DNA of 64,000 bases from positions 62,001 to 126,000 of the forward strand of contig JACVRA010000185.1 in the NCBI GenBank assembly GCA_019828545.1, given 5' to 3'. Each line of letters opens with the position of its first letter. Position 1 is the stretch's first letter. Shown one piece after another: positions 45,155 to 54,823 of the stretch. The notes beneath the pieces were generated by a model. The model was not told where the DNA came from and ran no database searches. It saw only the letters and a list, made by a program, of their open reading frames with translations. This DNA comes from Paracamarosporium sp. OC-R06-R3. Lineage: Eukaryota; Ascomycota; Dothideomycetes; Pleosporales; Didymosphaeriaceae. Made by a program: the position numbers and the translations under genes.

Positions 45155-47773
45155 CTAAGAGGGACCAGAAGACTCCGGCGGTTGTAGGATTTGGGCGGCT
45201 ATCTTCTTCAGTTTATTGCGAGGTCGCACATGCTTGCTCTGTATATCCTTCCCTTCTTGAAGCCGCTTCAATACGCTGAGTAGGTCCTGATACTTAGGAG
45301 CAGCATTTTCAGCGTTATCGATGCTCTCAACGAGCTGCTCAGAGTCGTAGTAGCCCCAATAACGTTGAACTTCTATGTCAGGCTGCGACAAGAATGTTGT
45401 ATCCAATTGCGTTTTGTTCTCCAGCGCAATAACAAGGCCATATGGAATTCCGATTGCTTCTGTCCACGAGCGCAGTCGGGCCGTGTTACAGGTGAATCCG
45501 TCGACGCCGATCGATAGTAACGTAACATCAGTGCCACCTAAGCGCTTCACGTCAGCTGTAATTGCGCCTGTGAGGGTAATGGCGTTCAGAAGGTACTCCC
45601 TCTTGGATTCCCTTGCTCGCAACGATGTATGCCTCGATGGCTTGTGGTGTGCTTTGTCTACATGGACACCCAGTTCTTGCTGGGTGCTGAAAAGCAGCCC
45701 GCAACGTTTTATGTCGCCGGGCCAGACGTCGTTAGAATGCACCGTGTCGTAATGCCTCTTCAACAGCTCCAGATTTCTGAAAGCTAAATCTTCGCACGCA
45801 GGTGATGCCCATATGCACTTATGAGTTTTTCCTCGTCCCTTCGTTCCCTCGCGTGTGGCTTGATTCTGCTGGCTCTTTGACATCGCGGTCCAGGTAAGAG
45901 GCGATGCATCCATTGGCTCAGTGCATTTAAAGTAGCCATCTGGTGCCGGATCGCATGAATGCTGGCGTTGTATGTGAACGCGAAGATCCCTCGTCTGCGC
46001 GTACGAATTTTTCCCGCCGGCAGCTACGCAGTAATGACATATTATGAAGCGTTGATCTCTGACGTGTTGTAAGAAGATCTCATAGTCATCCAACGTCCAT
46101 GTGCTTTTCCCTGTACCGCCGCATGCATCGCAATTATCATGAAATATTTCCAATGCTAGGTTCATCCTTCGTAGCCGCTCTGGTACATGCTCAGATGCAT
46201 AGTGCGAATAGACTCTCGCACGTTGATGATAACCCCCGTGTTTCTCGCAGCCATGTTCGCGACACCACCACTTTCCTTCTGCCTTTTCTGGACGCAAATC
46301 CATATGCTCTTCAGCCACATGCGCAGCGGCTGCGTAAAACACCTGTTTAATGTTTATTTTGCAACCAGGGGACGCACATGATTGTACAGTGTCCTCACAA
46401 CCTGGAATAGGGCAACGCGCAAAAAGTCGCACACCCTGATGCGGCACCTGTAAGCCGGTTTCGTCGTCTCGACCCAGAAGGTTTTGAACTATTACTCCGT
46501 TTGGTGACTCTGTTGATGGCCCAACTGTAGGCTCGATTAAAGATTCATGTTTGGTCACTTCATGACCATCGAGCAACGGAAAGCAGGCTGTCTTGATACG
46601 CATGCCTGCATGTATGATAACGTTGCGTCTATCATGAAGATGGGCGGCCTTGTATTCATGCCATTTGTTTTCCGCATAAGCTCTGACAACGTCCTGAACT
46701 TGTTGAGGAGTGGTTTTTGCCATATCATGGAAGACACTTGGATAGCTGGACCATCTTATGATCATAATCACCCAGCCAGCTGACTCATCTCCAGTACGCA
46801 AAACGAAACGGAAAGGGCCCCATTTGCTCGTGTCATTATCAAATTCGGCGTTGATATCAGCATTTGATTCATGAGATATTTCCTCAACAGGGACGCTTAG
46901 ACTAGATGGATCAACCAGACCTCTAATCGTATCTTCAATTGTTGTCAAAGTGTCGGTACTTGGATCTGTCGGTACTGGTCTCTCATTGCCGCCGCCACTT
47001 TCTTCCTCTACTTCAGTAAGGGGCCGAAGAGTGACGCTCCCGGCCGTAAAGGCGCTTGATCGATTTGAAGCGGTATTGGCGAGTGGAGTCCAAATTTCTT
47101 CCTGCCAGCTACCTTGTTCTGGCTGATGGTCCGCGTTATTCGTCGTGAAACCAGCGTTGTAGCCTCGCAGCAACTCTTGTAGGTAGGAGCCCTCGTTGTT
47201 TATGTACTCCCCAACAGACAATCCTTGTGCGGTGAAGTAATCTGCAACGGTCTGGAGGCAATTTTCTCGAAGCCATTGACCGAACTTATGACGATCTCCT
47301 TCGCTATCGAGCCCAGGCACCATCACTGGCATGTCACGCATACGTTGCATGATAAAATAGATGGTAAAAGGCCCACAGTCGATATTACGCTGTCCTTGCT
47401 GGGGGCAGGCTACCATTTCGATCTTGGCACTTCGCCAATCTTTCCCGCCGAGTGGAGATCCTGGGCGTAGGCTTGCAATCTCCATGACCTTCTGCATTTT
47501 TAGGCACACCGTGTGGGCGCGGGAATCGCCGGCTCTGGTTGACATCGAATTATAAAGCCTGATTTTTGGCGGAGTGCTCATCTCGAATTCGATGCCGATC
47601 CAGTGGGATGCTGTTGGGTTGAGTGCGCAAAAAATCCGCTCCACAGGTGTATCAAGATACAACAAGGGCCAGCAGATGTCTGGCTCGATGCCTTGCTTTG
47701 CCTGATTAACCATGTCTTCATAACGTGCTATCTCCTCGGCATTGCTGTCAGTGTTGACTATTTGCAACCACAT
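45155..47773 (-). CDS. Ulp1-like (C48) protease domain plus Cys/His fingers, 3' part of an interrupted gene
   Basis: A single open frame of 872 codons from the ATG at 47773. Residues 1-150 match the Ulp1/SENP fold: His57 in 'ASHWIGIEF', 'IRLYNSMS' where the catalytic Asp is expected but Asn75 is seen, Gln in 'CPQQGQ', and Cys133 in 'NIDCGPFTIYFIM'. The domain lacks its usual first helix, which lies in the upstream frame before an in-frame TAG (47788-47786), so this is probably the second half of one gene. From about residue 440 come at least five Cys/His clusters ('CPIPGCEDTVQSC', 'CREHGCEKHGGYH', 'CDACGGTG', 'CHYCVAAGG...HIQRQH', 'CGLLFSTQQELGVHVDKAHH'), finger-like but irregular. No known family with this layout comes to mind. 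The C-terminus is basic. It may be a SUMO/ubiquitin-like protease relative. Confidence 0.65.
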   Translation of the reverse strand: MWLQIVNTDSNAEEIARYEDMVNQAKQGIEPDICWPLLYLDTPVERIFCALNPTASHWIGIEFEMSTPPKIRLYNSMSTRAGDSRAHTVCLKMQKVMEIASLRPGSPLGGKDWRSAKIEMVACPQQGQRNIDCGPFTIYFIMQRMRDMPVMVPGLDSEGDRHKFGQWLRENCLQTVADYFTAQGLSVGEYINNEGSYLQELLRGYNAGFTTNNADHQPEQGSWQEEIWTPLANTASNRSSAFTAGSVTLRPLTEVEEESGGGNERPVPTDPSTDTLTTIEDTIRGLVDPSSLSVPVEEISHESNADINAEFDNDTSKWGPFRFVLRTGDESAGWVIMIIRWSSYPSVFHDMAKTTPQQVQDVVRAYAENKWHEYKAAHLHDRRNVIIHAGMRIKTACFPLLDGHEVTKHESLIEPTVGPSTESPNGVIVQNLLGRDDETGLQVPHQGVRLFARCPIPGCEDTVQSCASPGCKINIKQVFYAAAAHVAEEHMDLRPEKAEGKWWCREHGCEKHGGYHQRARVYSHYASEHVPERLRRMNLALEIFHDNCDACGGTGKSTWTLDDYEIFLQHVRDQRFIICHYCVAAGGKNSYAQTRDLRVHIQRQHSCDPAPDGYFKCTEPMDASPLTWTAMSKSQQNQATREGTKGRGKTHKCIWASPACEDLAFRNLELLKRHYDTVHSNDVWPGDIKRCGLLFSTQQELGVHVDKAHHKPSRHTSLRARESKREYLLNAITLTGAITADVKRLGGTDVTLLSIGVDGFTCNTARLRSWTEAIGIPYGLVIALENKTQLDTTFLSQPDIEVQRYWGYYDSEQLVESIDNAENAAPKYQDLLSVLKRLQEGKDIQSKHVRPRNKLKKIAAQILQPPESSGPS

Positions 47774-47785
47774 GTTCGCCTCTGG

Positions 47786-47788
47786 CTA
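47786..47788 (-). other. in-frame TAG splitting the RS/Ulp1-like frame
   Basis: The frame from 49456 runs to this TAG and continues uninterrupted in the same frame, four codons before the ATG at 47773 and on to 45155. The Ulp1-like domain spans the stop. A CAG to TAG change (a C to T in a CpA context) would explain it. Confidence 0.75.
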
Positions 47789-49456
47789 GTAGAGTTGTCG
47801 GTCTGTCTGAAGTTCATCCAGTTCAAACTCTAGAAGTCCATGAACTACAGATTCAGTGAACCACGATGCGGTGTCATGCCTAGGATCCCAATACAAGGAA
47901 AGTAGATCTTGTTCGCCTAGAGTTTGATCTAGTTGGCGAGCTAAAGAAATCTTGCGACGGTATGACTCGGGCGGCAAGGCATGTTGCGCCGCTTCATTGT
48001 CGAAAGTTTCGAGGATCATGAACATGCGTTTCGCCATGTTCTCTCCTCGATCCGCTGCGGCTGATATGGTATTGCGAAGCGTTCGAACTAACTCTGCTGA
48101 CATGCGATCAGCTTCGGCCGCGGCACGTTCCATCCCGAATTGAGGCGCTTCAACGGGTGCTTGGCTCCATGTAAGGTCATCAAGCTGAGGATCGTAGTCA
48201 AATCCCATCATGCCCAGTTCAGCATCTAATCCGATGTCCTCTTCATTTGATAGCGAACGATTGTCATCATTGCCGTCGTCATCACAGCCGGGTATGGAGC
48301 CCAATGTGTTTCCGGTTGCAAAAGCTGCATCACTGTGAGCAGTACCTGAAATTGCGCCTTCGACCGCTGAAGTTTCGGGCAGGTTGTGACTGTCCTTCGA
48401 CGGGAGGCTGTCATAGATAGACGGCCGGGATGGAATGGAGAACTGCTCAATGTCCATTGACTCATACTGCTGTGATTGCGGATTTTCACTTTGAAACTGT
48501 GAGCCGAGTGAAAGCACTTCGGGTCGAGGCGGCATGGGAGATGGTTCGCTCGGAACGTGCGATTGGACATCAATTGAACGATCTACTTCGGCACTAGGCG
48601 AAAGTATTGGTGTACAAGGCATCTGTTCTTGCGTAGTTTCGCTGAGTAAAGCTCGCTTCTGCGACCCTGTCCGCTGAGGTGAAGCCAATGGATGTTTTCG
48701 CTTGTTACTCGAAACTTTGCTCGGATTACGAGTTCTGGAGATCGACCTACCTTGTGAGATAGAGGGCCGAGGGGCGGGAGACCTACGGCTTGATGAAGGC
48801 AAGGTCCTGTCTCGACGCGAATCAGCATCCCTCGAGTACTTATCACGTGGCGAGCGATCCAAAATAGTGCGCCTATACCGATCCCCTTGATCTCGTCTGG
48901 CGACTTCTCGCGAACAGGAACGTTGACGGTCTCGTGGTTTATAGCTATCTAAAGGAGATCGACGTCTGTCCCGTGCTCGGTAGCTGTTGGAGGGTGATCG
49001 ACGTCTCTCCCGCGGTTGGTAGCTGTTAGAGGGGGATCTACGTCTCGCTCGCGCTCCGTGAAACGAAGCGTCTCGGTCGGACTGGCGCCGCGGTGAACGT
49101 GATCGACGTCTATCTGTCGGTCTATACGATCGTCGATCGTATCCTAGGGATCCATCATATCTCCTAGCTCTACGCCTGTCATTCGACAACGAGCGATCAT
49201 CTCGTCGTCGATGACGGGAGTCACTCAGCGAACGCTCTCGCGGACGATAGGAAGTATTACGATCCTCTCCTCGTCTTCCGCGATCCGGAGACCGATCGCC
49301 TGGTGTCCAGCCTTTACCTATGTGGTCCGCCATAACTCGACAGAAGTCTTCGAGCCATTGTACCTCCTTCTCACTGGAGGGCGCTGCTGCACCATTGGCG
49401 AGCTGGCGCTGCCACTTACCGAGTCTTACACCCGTTTGAGGATGTCGAACAACCAT
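47786..49456 (-). CDS. RS-rich protein, 5' part of an interrupted Ulp1-like gene
   Basis: A 556-codon frame from the first ATG (49456); it stays open a little further upstream without another ATG. Residues about 50-260 are extremely Arg/Ser/Asp-rich and include three 13-residue tandem units of the type RRRSPSNSYxPRD. A basic stretch with a nuclear-signal-like 'SNKRKHPLASPQ' and an acidic Ser-rich part (about 300-420) follow. Near the end come helical segments 'AEADRMSAELVRTLRNTISAAADRGENMAKRMFMIL' and 'WDPRHDTASWFTESVVHGLLEFELDEL'. The latter looks like the opening helix of an Ulp1-type protease ('WL.D..I' pattern), continued after the stop by the next frame. Nuclear location is inferred from composition. 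Confidence 0.6.
   Translation of the reverse strand: MVVRHPQTGVRLGKWQRQLANGAAAPSSEKEVQWLEDFCRVMADHIGKGWTPGDRSPDRGRRGEDRNTSYRPRERSLSDSRHRRRDDRSLSNDRRRARRYDGSLGYDRRSYRPTDRRRSRSPRRQSDRDASFHGARARRRSPSNSYQPRERRRSPSNSYRARDRRRSPLDSYKPRDRQRSCSREVARRDQGDRYRRTILDRSPRDKYSRDADSRRDRTLPSSSRRSPAPRPSISQGRSISRTRNPSKVSSNKRKHPLASPQRTGSQKRALLSETTQEQMPCTPILSPSAEVDRSIDVQSHVPSEPSPMPPRPEVLSLGSQFQSENPQSQQYESMDIEQFSIPSRPSIYDSLPSKDSHNLPETSAVEGAISGTAHSDAAFATGNTLGSIPGCDDDGNDDNRSLSNEEDIGLDAELGMMGFDYDPQLDDLTWSQAPVEAPQFGMERAAAEADRMSAELVRTLRNTISAAADRGENMAKRMFMILETFDNEAAQHALPPESYRRKISLARQLDQTLGEQDLLSLYWDPRHDTASWFTESVVHGLLEFELDELQTDRQLY
48936..49052. repeat. three 39-bp tandem coding repeats
   Basis: Units 48936-48974, 48975-49013 and 49014-49052 are clearly related and encode three 13-residue RS-type units in the RS-rich protein. 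Confidence 0.85.
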
Positions 49457-51624
49457 GTCTTCTGCTAAAGAAGAAATGAAAAAAGAGAAAGAAGGGCCCT
49501 CCAATTTGAAGAGACCCTAACCAGGAACCACGAGCCGAAGCAGGTGAATTCCTTGGTGTCGTCGTCAGACTTCGCACGCAGTTAAGCGGCGATGTCGTCG
49601 GACAAAAGCAACGCAGGGATCGGACCTGCGAGGGATCAATCTATCTAGCTCGCAGCCGCTAAGCATGCGTACACTAGAGTCGCTGATTGATGAAGAGAAA
49701 AGGAGTTCAGGCGGGTGACCGGGAATTACTTTAAGTCACTGAACGGTGGAGGAAGGAACGACCCCACGCGTGACTTTCGCGTCATTGAGAAGCGAAGAAG
49801 GAAACAGCGATCCAGTATCTCCCCTAATGCTTCTTCACTGTATATATGGATGCTTCTTCATGCATTGGGTGCCCGTGTTCAAGCCCAAGATCGTCGCATC
49901 TGCGCTGCAATGAGCTTTGCTAGTTGTGCTGTGATCATCAGTCGGATAGAACGTGCCTCGATTAAAGCCGCACATGATTGATCTTTAGTTGTCTGGTATA
50001 TGTCTTGTACCATCTGTTACTACATGATAAAATATGCATGGTGCTACGTTGGCATCCGTTGAGTTTCCCGCACCTCATCCAACCACCCAACCTGGTACTC
50101 GACCCAGGCAATGAGATGGAACTGCGTTTCCTCGATCGAATTTTGATGGGATCATCTGGTAAGATCAAATCAATTGAGGAGTAGATTTTGTTTGATTCGA
50201 TGCAGATGTTCGCGGCTGCTGAAATCACATGATCGAATTTGTGGCGCGCTAATCTACACTACTCACGACCACATGCGCTGCTTCATACCCATGTTAGCCA
50301 ACTCATCCAGATCAGTGTCTATCCTGCGAACCGAATCGAACGCTCTGTGGTAGTAGTGTATTGTGGCAGCTACCATGGGTGGCACAGGGGATATGGGCAC
50401 TTCCCCAGCCACTGGCACTAGATAGGTAATACCCATACCTCTAGCCCATATTCTATCTACAGTCTGACATCTATCTATACTCCGAATCAAACATCTACCC
50501 TGCTAGACCCCCTGAGTCGTCTAAGTCTTCTTCCATCTTCCACTTCGTGCTATCTCTCCTCACTACAACGTCTAGCTCTTCTTCCACTCTACACACGCCA
50601 TAACTCAATCCACCTTTATTATTGTAGATCGTAAAAACTAGGATGACAGAGCTAACCAGTAACCCACGACAAATCTTTGCCCTTACTCCACATTCGCCAT
50701 CACAGTCCAACCTTACCATGGTAAATTTGTTTGGTAACAGAGCTAACTAGGAACCTAGAATAAATTTTTGTTCTTACTCCGCATTCGCTATCACTCAATC
50801 CATCACTAACATTGCAATTAACTACGATAGAGCTAGCACTAATCCAGGGCAACCTCGATCCAGTAAGGACAATCTCGCCGAGGTTGGATATAGGAGCAAT
50901 CTCCATCTGGTGTCCTGGACCAGGAGGAGACTAAAAGGAAGCACACTACAAGTAATATCCTTACTTTTTTCTACTAGATAGTTACGTGCGGTTGAAGTAT
51001 ACCTTGGAACTAGAGTCAGTATGAACACACAGACCTCCGTCAATTGGACCCGCTTGATTCAGTATTGCCCCTAAGTATAATCCAAACTACGTCATCGGCA
51101 ACCCGCCTGAATCTGTCGAAGCCACAGTCCAATCATGCGATGCTTGTGGCTGAAACCCATTGAGATTGTTGCTAATGTATTCAGGTGCTTCTTCACCTGT
51201 TGCCGCCTTCCTTCACCTTACTCTCCGGTCTTCAGCAAGCGTGATGATTCCATCAAGGTCTACTCGTACGTCTGGATATCCATATGGTCTATATTCTGAC
51301 GGCTCATCATGGCGAGAAAAGTCGTCAAGATTGGTGTTTCTATTACACTGTTATGTATATTGCTATTGTTAGTTGTGTTATATAGAAAGAATGTTTTCAC
51401 TTGGTTATGGCTACTATTATGCTTGGATTATTCAGGCATGCTTGCGGTTTTTGGAAGACGGAAGTGATTATGATAGAGTTTCTTATGGCGCTGGATGGTC
51501 GAATGCACATGAGTTGGACCATATTTTTCTTTTCCATTCGATGCTAGAACAAAGAAGACCACAGAAATAGTCGCATCAGCCTCCTGAAGCCTGCGTAGCG
51601 GTCGATGAAAACAACGATGTAAGT
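49457..51624. other. gene-poor region with decayed repeats
   Basis: 2.2 kb between two interrupted genes. It holds a hairpin-rich, tRNA-like stretch at about 49580-49680 and a pair of diverged direct repeats at about 50640-50810 that differ mostly by C/T changes. No intact gene recognised. Part of 51100-51620 could be decayed upstream sequence of the helicase. Confidence 0.45.
50643..50806. repeat. diverged direct repeat pair
   Basis: The stretch starting ACAGAGCTAACCAGTAACCC (about 50646-50710) recurs at about 50737-50806 as ACAGAGCTAACTAGGAACCT. Later blocks also correspond (CTTACTCCACATTCGCCATCAC against CTTACTCCGCATTCGCTATCAC). Most differences are C/T or G/A. Confidence 0.6.
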
Positions 51625-53710
51625 ATGTCTCCAAGCTCTGACCATGTAAAAACGGCTAACCCGATCCTGACACGGGATCTCACATGGAGTGGCAGAAGGC
51701 TACCAAATCGAAAAGACACCCTTCCGTATCAGAGGAAAATGGATGCTGTCTCTGTCCTCCAAGCTTGCAAAGGTAGCAAGGTCGGGCCTGATGTGCGGTC
51801 TTTCGTGTTCCGTACCGTTCCCAAGGCTGAGAATGCAGGGTTGCTTACGGCTAGCATGACGCAGGAGAAATTGCACCGTGCATCAGATGTGGTAGGCAGT
51901 TTTCGTCTCAATCAAATCCAAAAAAAACAGCGTTGCGCATACCTTCAGATCCGATGAAGGTCTAACAATAATCCACGGCGCTCCTGGTACAGGCAAGACC
52001 GAAACCATTATTGCAATCGGATTCAGTCACTGCGCCGTTGGTCACAGAGTCATGCACAATGCGCCCTCTAACGCCGCTGTGAAAACGTTGGTTGACAAGT
52101 TCATCGAGCATAACGACTCACTCCCAGAATCCTTGCGCCTCAAACCTGGAGAATATGTGTATTTCCAGGGAGCATTTTCACACATCCAAGCCATCGAGAA
52201 ACTAAAGGGCAGACAAGCCACTATCGACGAACAGGTCGCCCTGAAGGCAGAAAACGACGCTTTCGCTTTCTACGAGAAGCAGAATGCAGTCCAGGAAGTG
52301 CTAAATTATCGCTGGACTTTCGGGTACAATCTTTCCGAGGCGATCCAAGCGTGGGTCGATCCGCTCACCGACTATATTCCTGGTCCGGACCCGGAGCGTG
52401 CTCGAGATATGGCGAGGCGATTCAAGGAAGCTGATGATTTCCTGAAATATGGAAATGACAAAGAGAAGCGCGAGAGAGCTTCTCAAGCATACCGCATCGC
52501 CCAGCGTGAGCTCTCCCTCTACTATATGCAGCACGTAGTCAAGATCGTCTTCTGCACGTTGTCGACAGCGGCTCACGAGATTGTGGCTGAAGGTGGCATC
52601 TGGCACAAGGCTATCATCGACGAATGCGCCTCAGAAACACTTCCTGGCGTCGCTGTCACGCTGGCAGCACATCTCGACAACGTATGGCACTGGACATGGG
52701 CTGGCGACCACAAGCAGATGGAAGGTGTCATGCTCTCAAAAGGTCGTAACGTAGGCATGCGCGTTGCTGGTCGAAGCATGTTCGGCGAATTTGCGGAGGA
52801 TAGCGAGAGGTACCAAGATGAACAGGATACGAAGAGCAAGAACGTGTTCGTGCTGGACATCTGCTATCGCATGCCTCAAAATCTCATCGCGTGGTCCTCG
52901 AAACAAATCTACCAGGGCAAGGTCAAAGCCGAACGAGCAGCTCATCTTGAACCTGAGCTATGTGCGAGCCATAAGCTCTGGTGCGAATCCCGCTTCACTA
53001 GTGCGGTCGCCGCACGCCACCGTCATATCGCATTCGACCAGACTGGTGAAGACATCAAGGACCACGTCGTGAATGATAGCCATACGAAGGTCAACCTCCA
53101 CGCGTGCAAGACCGTCGCCTGGCTTGTGAAGGATCTGCTCGGTTTCAAACCTCCGCAGGACAACCGGTGGTGTCGCCAGGTCCGTGGCAATGACATCCTC
53201 ATACTTTCACCGTACGCTGGTGAGGTGCCCGTCATCATCCAACAGCTGTTCACGCAGTTTCCTGGCCAAGATAAAATTCCCGCGAACGAGCTGCATGCCG
53301 TGCGAGTCATGACGGTTGCGAGTTCTCTAGGCAAACAAGGCAACATAGTCTTTTTCTGTACCACGGTGGCACCAGGAGTCCCGCGCCTTCAAAGCAGTGA
53401 GGTTTTGCCCATTGGCTATGTTGCAGATCTCAATAATTTCAATGTAGCAATCACACGCTGCCGTGCTGCGCGTCATATCGTGGGTGCCTTGGGTTGCTAC
53501 TACACAGCAATCCAGGATCACCACAAATCGGCCATGCGGAAGAACAGAAAGTTCTTCGAGTTTATCCGAGACCTTGCTGTATCTCAGGCGATTGTGTCGC
53601 GGCCGGAGTTGGAGTTCGCGATGCAGCATAAGCGCGCACCTGTCGCAGACGACCAGGTGCTACCATTCTTGCAGCACCGAGACCTTATGTTGGCAAATAC
53701 CGCTGCCTGA
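51625..53710 (+). pseudogene. UPF1/DNA2-type SF1 helicase, truncated and frameshifted
   Basis: A 5'-truncated SF1 helicase in two overlapping frames. The first (51625-51957) ends in 'RLNQIQKK'; the second begins within the A8 tract at 51921-51928 and gives 'NSVAHTFRSDEGLTIIHGAPGTGKTET' and onward to the stop at 53710. Removing one A would join the Q-motif-like 'RLNQIQKN' to the Walker A motif. Helicase motifs follow in order: II 'KAIIDECAS', III 'WTWAGDHKQM', IV 'NDILILSPYAGEV', V 'TVASSLGKQGNIVFF', VI 'LNNFNVAITRCR'. The largest intact part starts at the ATG at 52052 (552 codons) but lacks Walker A. No N-terminal regulatory region is visible. Related proteins act on RNA or DNA; the role here is unknown, and the gene is probably inactive unless the shift is a sequence error. 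Confidence 0.75.
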
Positions 53711-53914
53711 GTGCCTTCAATACACTATACTAATTTTGCAGACGTATGGGTAATTGAAGACTAGATGGTTTAACTAGAAAGAGTCTAGAAGCTTTTGTTT
53801 GATAATCGAACATCTTGAGTTGACTCGCTGCATCAACACTCACATAATGACAGCCTTGTCTCGCACCAGTAAGAGGGAAAGATTTATTGCGGAATCTCAT
53901 GCTCTTATCTCCAC

Positions 53915-54283
53915 CTATTGCTTATCCCCTCTTTCGCCCAAACCCTCCTTCCCTCCTTTAACCGTTTCCTCGCCCCCAATGCCCGTCTTTCTACTTGGTT
54001 CCTGCTGATGATCTGGCTGCTTGGCTGGATGATCGCCGCCACTCTTGTGCTCCTGCTGTGAAGCAGCCGACTGCTGGTCCGTATTAGGTGTGTCGCGCCT
54101 CACACCTTTATTGATAGAATCTGGTTGATTGGCCTGGGGATTCGAGCCCATCCGCTTTTGGTTGGATTGGGCTTGGGATCCCAAGGTGTTAGCGCCTTCC
54201 TTGGTGCGGACCGGTGAGAAGGAAAAGGGGCGTGTGAGGAGGCGAGAGGTGGTGGTGGTGATGGTGGGTACGCGTGACGGCAT
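53915..54283 (-). CDS. small hydrophilic protein with probable mitochondrial presequence
   Basis: A 122-aa single-exon frame from the ATG at 54283. The first 35 residues (MPSRVPTITTTTSRLLTRPFSFSPVR) are Arg/Ser/Thr-rich without acids and contain an 'RPFSFSP' stretch typical of fungal mitochondrial cleavage regions. The rest is Gln/Asn/Gly/Lys-rich and probably disordered, ending 'GGEETVKGGKEGLGERGDKQ'. No family recognised. Composition and the presequence-like start argue for a real gene, but evidence is limited to that. Confidence 0.55.
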   Translation of the reverse strand: MPSRVPTITTTTSRLLTRPFSFSPVRTKEGANTLGSQAQSNQKRMGSNPQANQPDSINKGVRRDTPNTDQQSAASQQEHKSGGDHPAKQPDHQQEPSRKTGIGGEETVKGGKEGLGERGDKQ

Positions 54284-54823
54284 TGTAGTATGGTTTTGTG
54301 TAAACCCTCGGTACGCAACTTTTGACAATTGGTTCACAAATCAATTAGGGGGGACTGATCAATGAAGAGTTGTGTTGTACTATGTTGAGGTGTTAGACGG
54401 CACGTTGAAATTGTGTACGTGAGCGAACGTTGATGTGTTCGTGATGTCACTAATTGACTAACTAACGTTGCGACGAAACGACGCAACATCGAGCCGCCAC
54501 GTTTAGAACTAGCCCGTCACTGGCACGCGTTACACTAACGAATAAACCCTTTGAGAGTCACCATAGAAGCTTTTCAACATGGACTTGTTCATTGATCCCG
54601 TCCGCTCAACAAACAACAGTGTTTACGACATATAGTTGAGCAAGCACACGATCCCAACATTTTCCCCAATTATTCGACAGATAACACCTCAGATCCTCAG
54701 AGAGCGCCTTTTGCCAGATATAACCCATGGTATCGTGATAGTAAAACCGTAACTTGTACATCGTCTTCAGACGTACGATCCCACGCAAAACGCCACAGAA
54801 ATGCAGAACATGTCGTCACAACT
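54284..54823. other. intergenic region between small protein gene and SCC4
   Basis: 540 bases between a start and a stop codon on the minus strand. No gene recognised. Confidence 0.4.

Noticed and set aside
43103..53914. A Starship-type or classical transposon
   Set aside because: No DUF3435-type tyrosine recombinase, transposase, reverse transcriptase or terminal repeats recognised; only a candidate island is reported.
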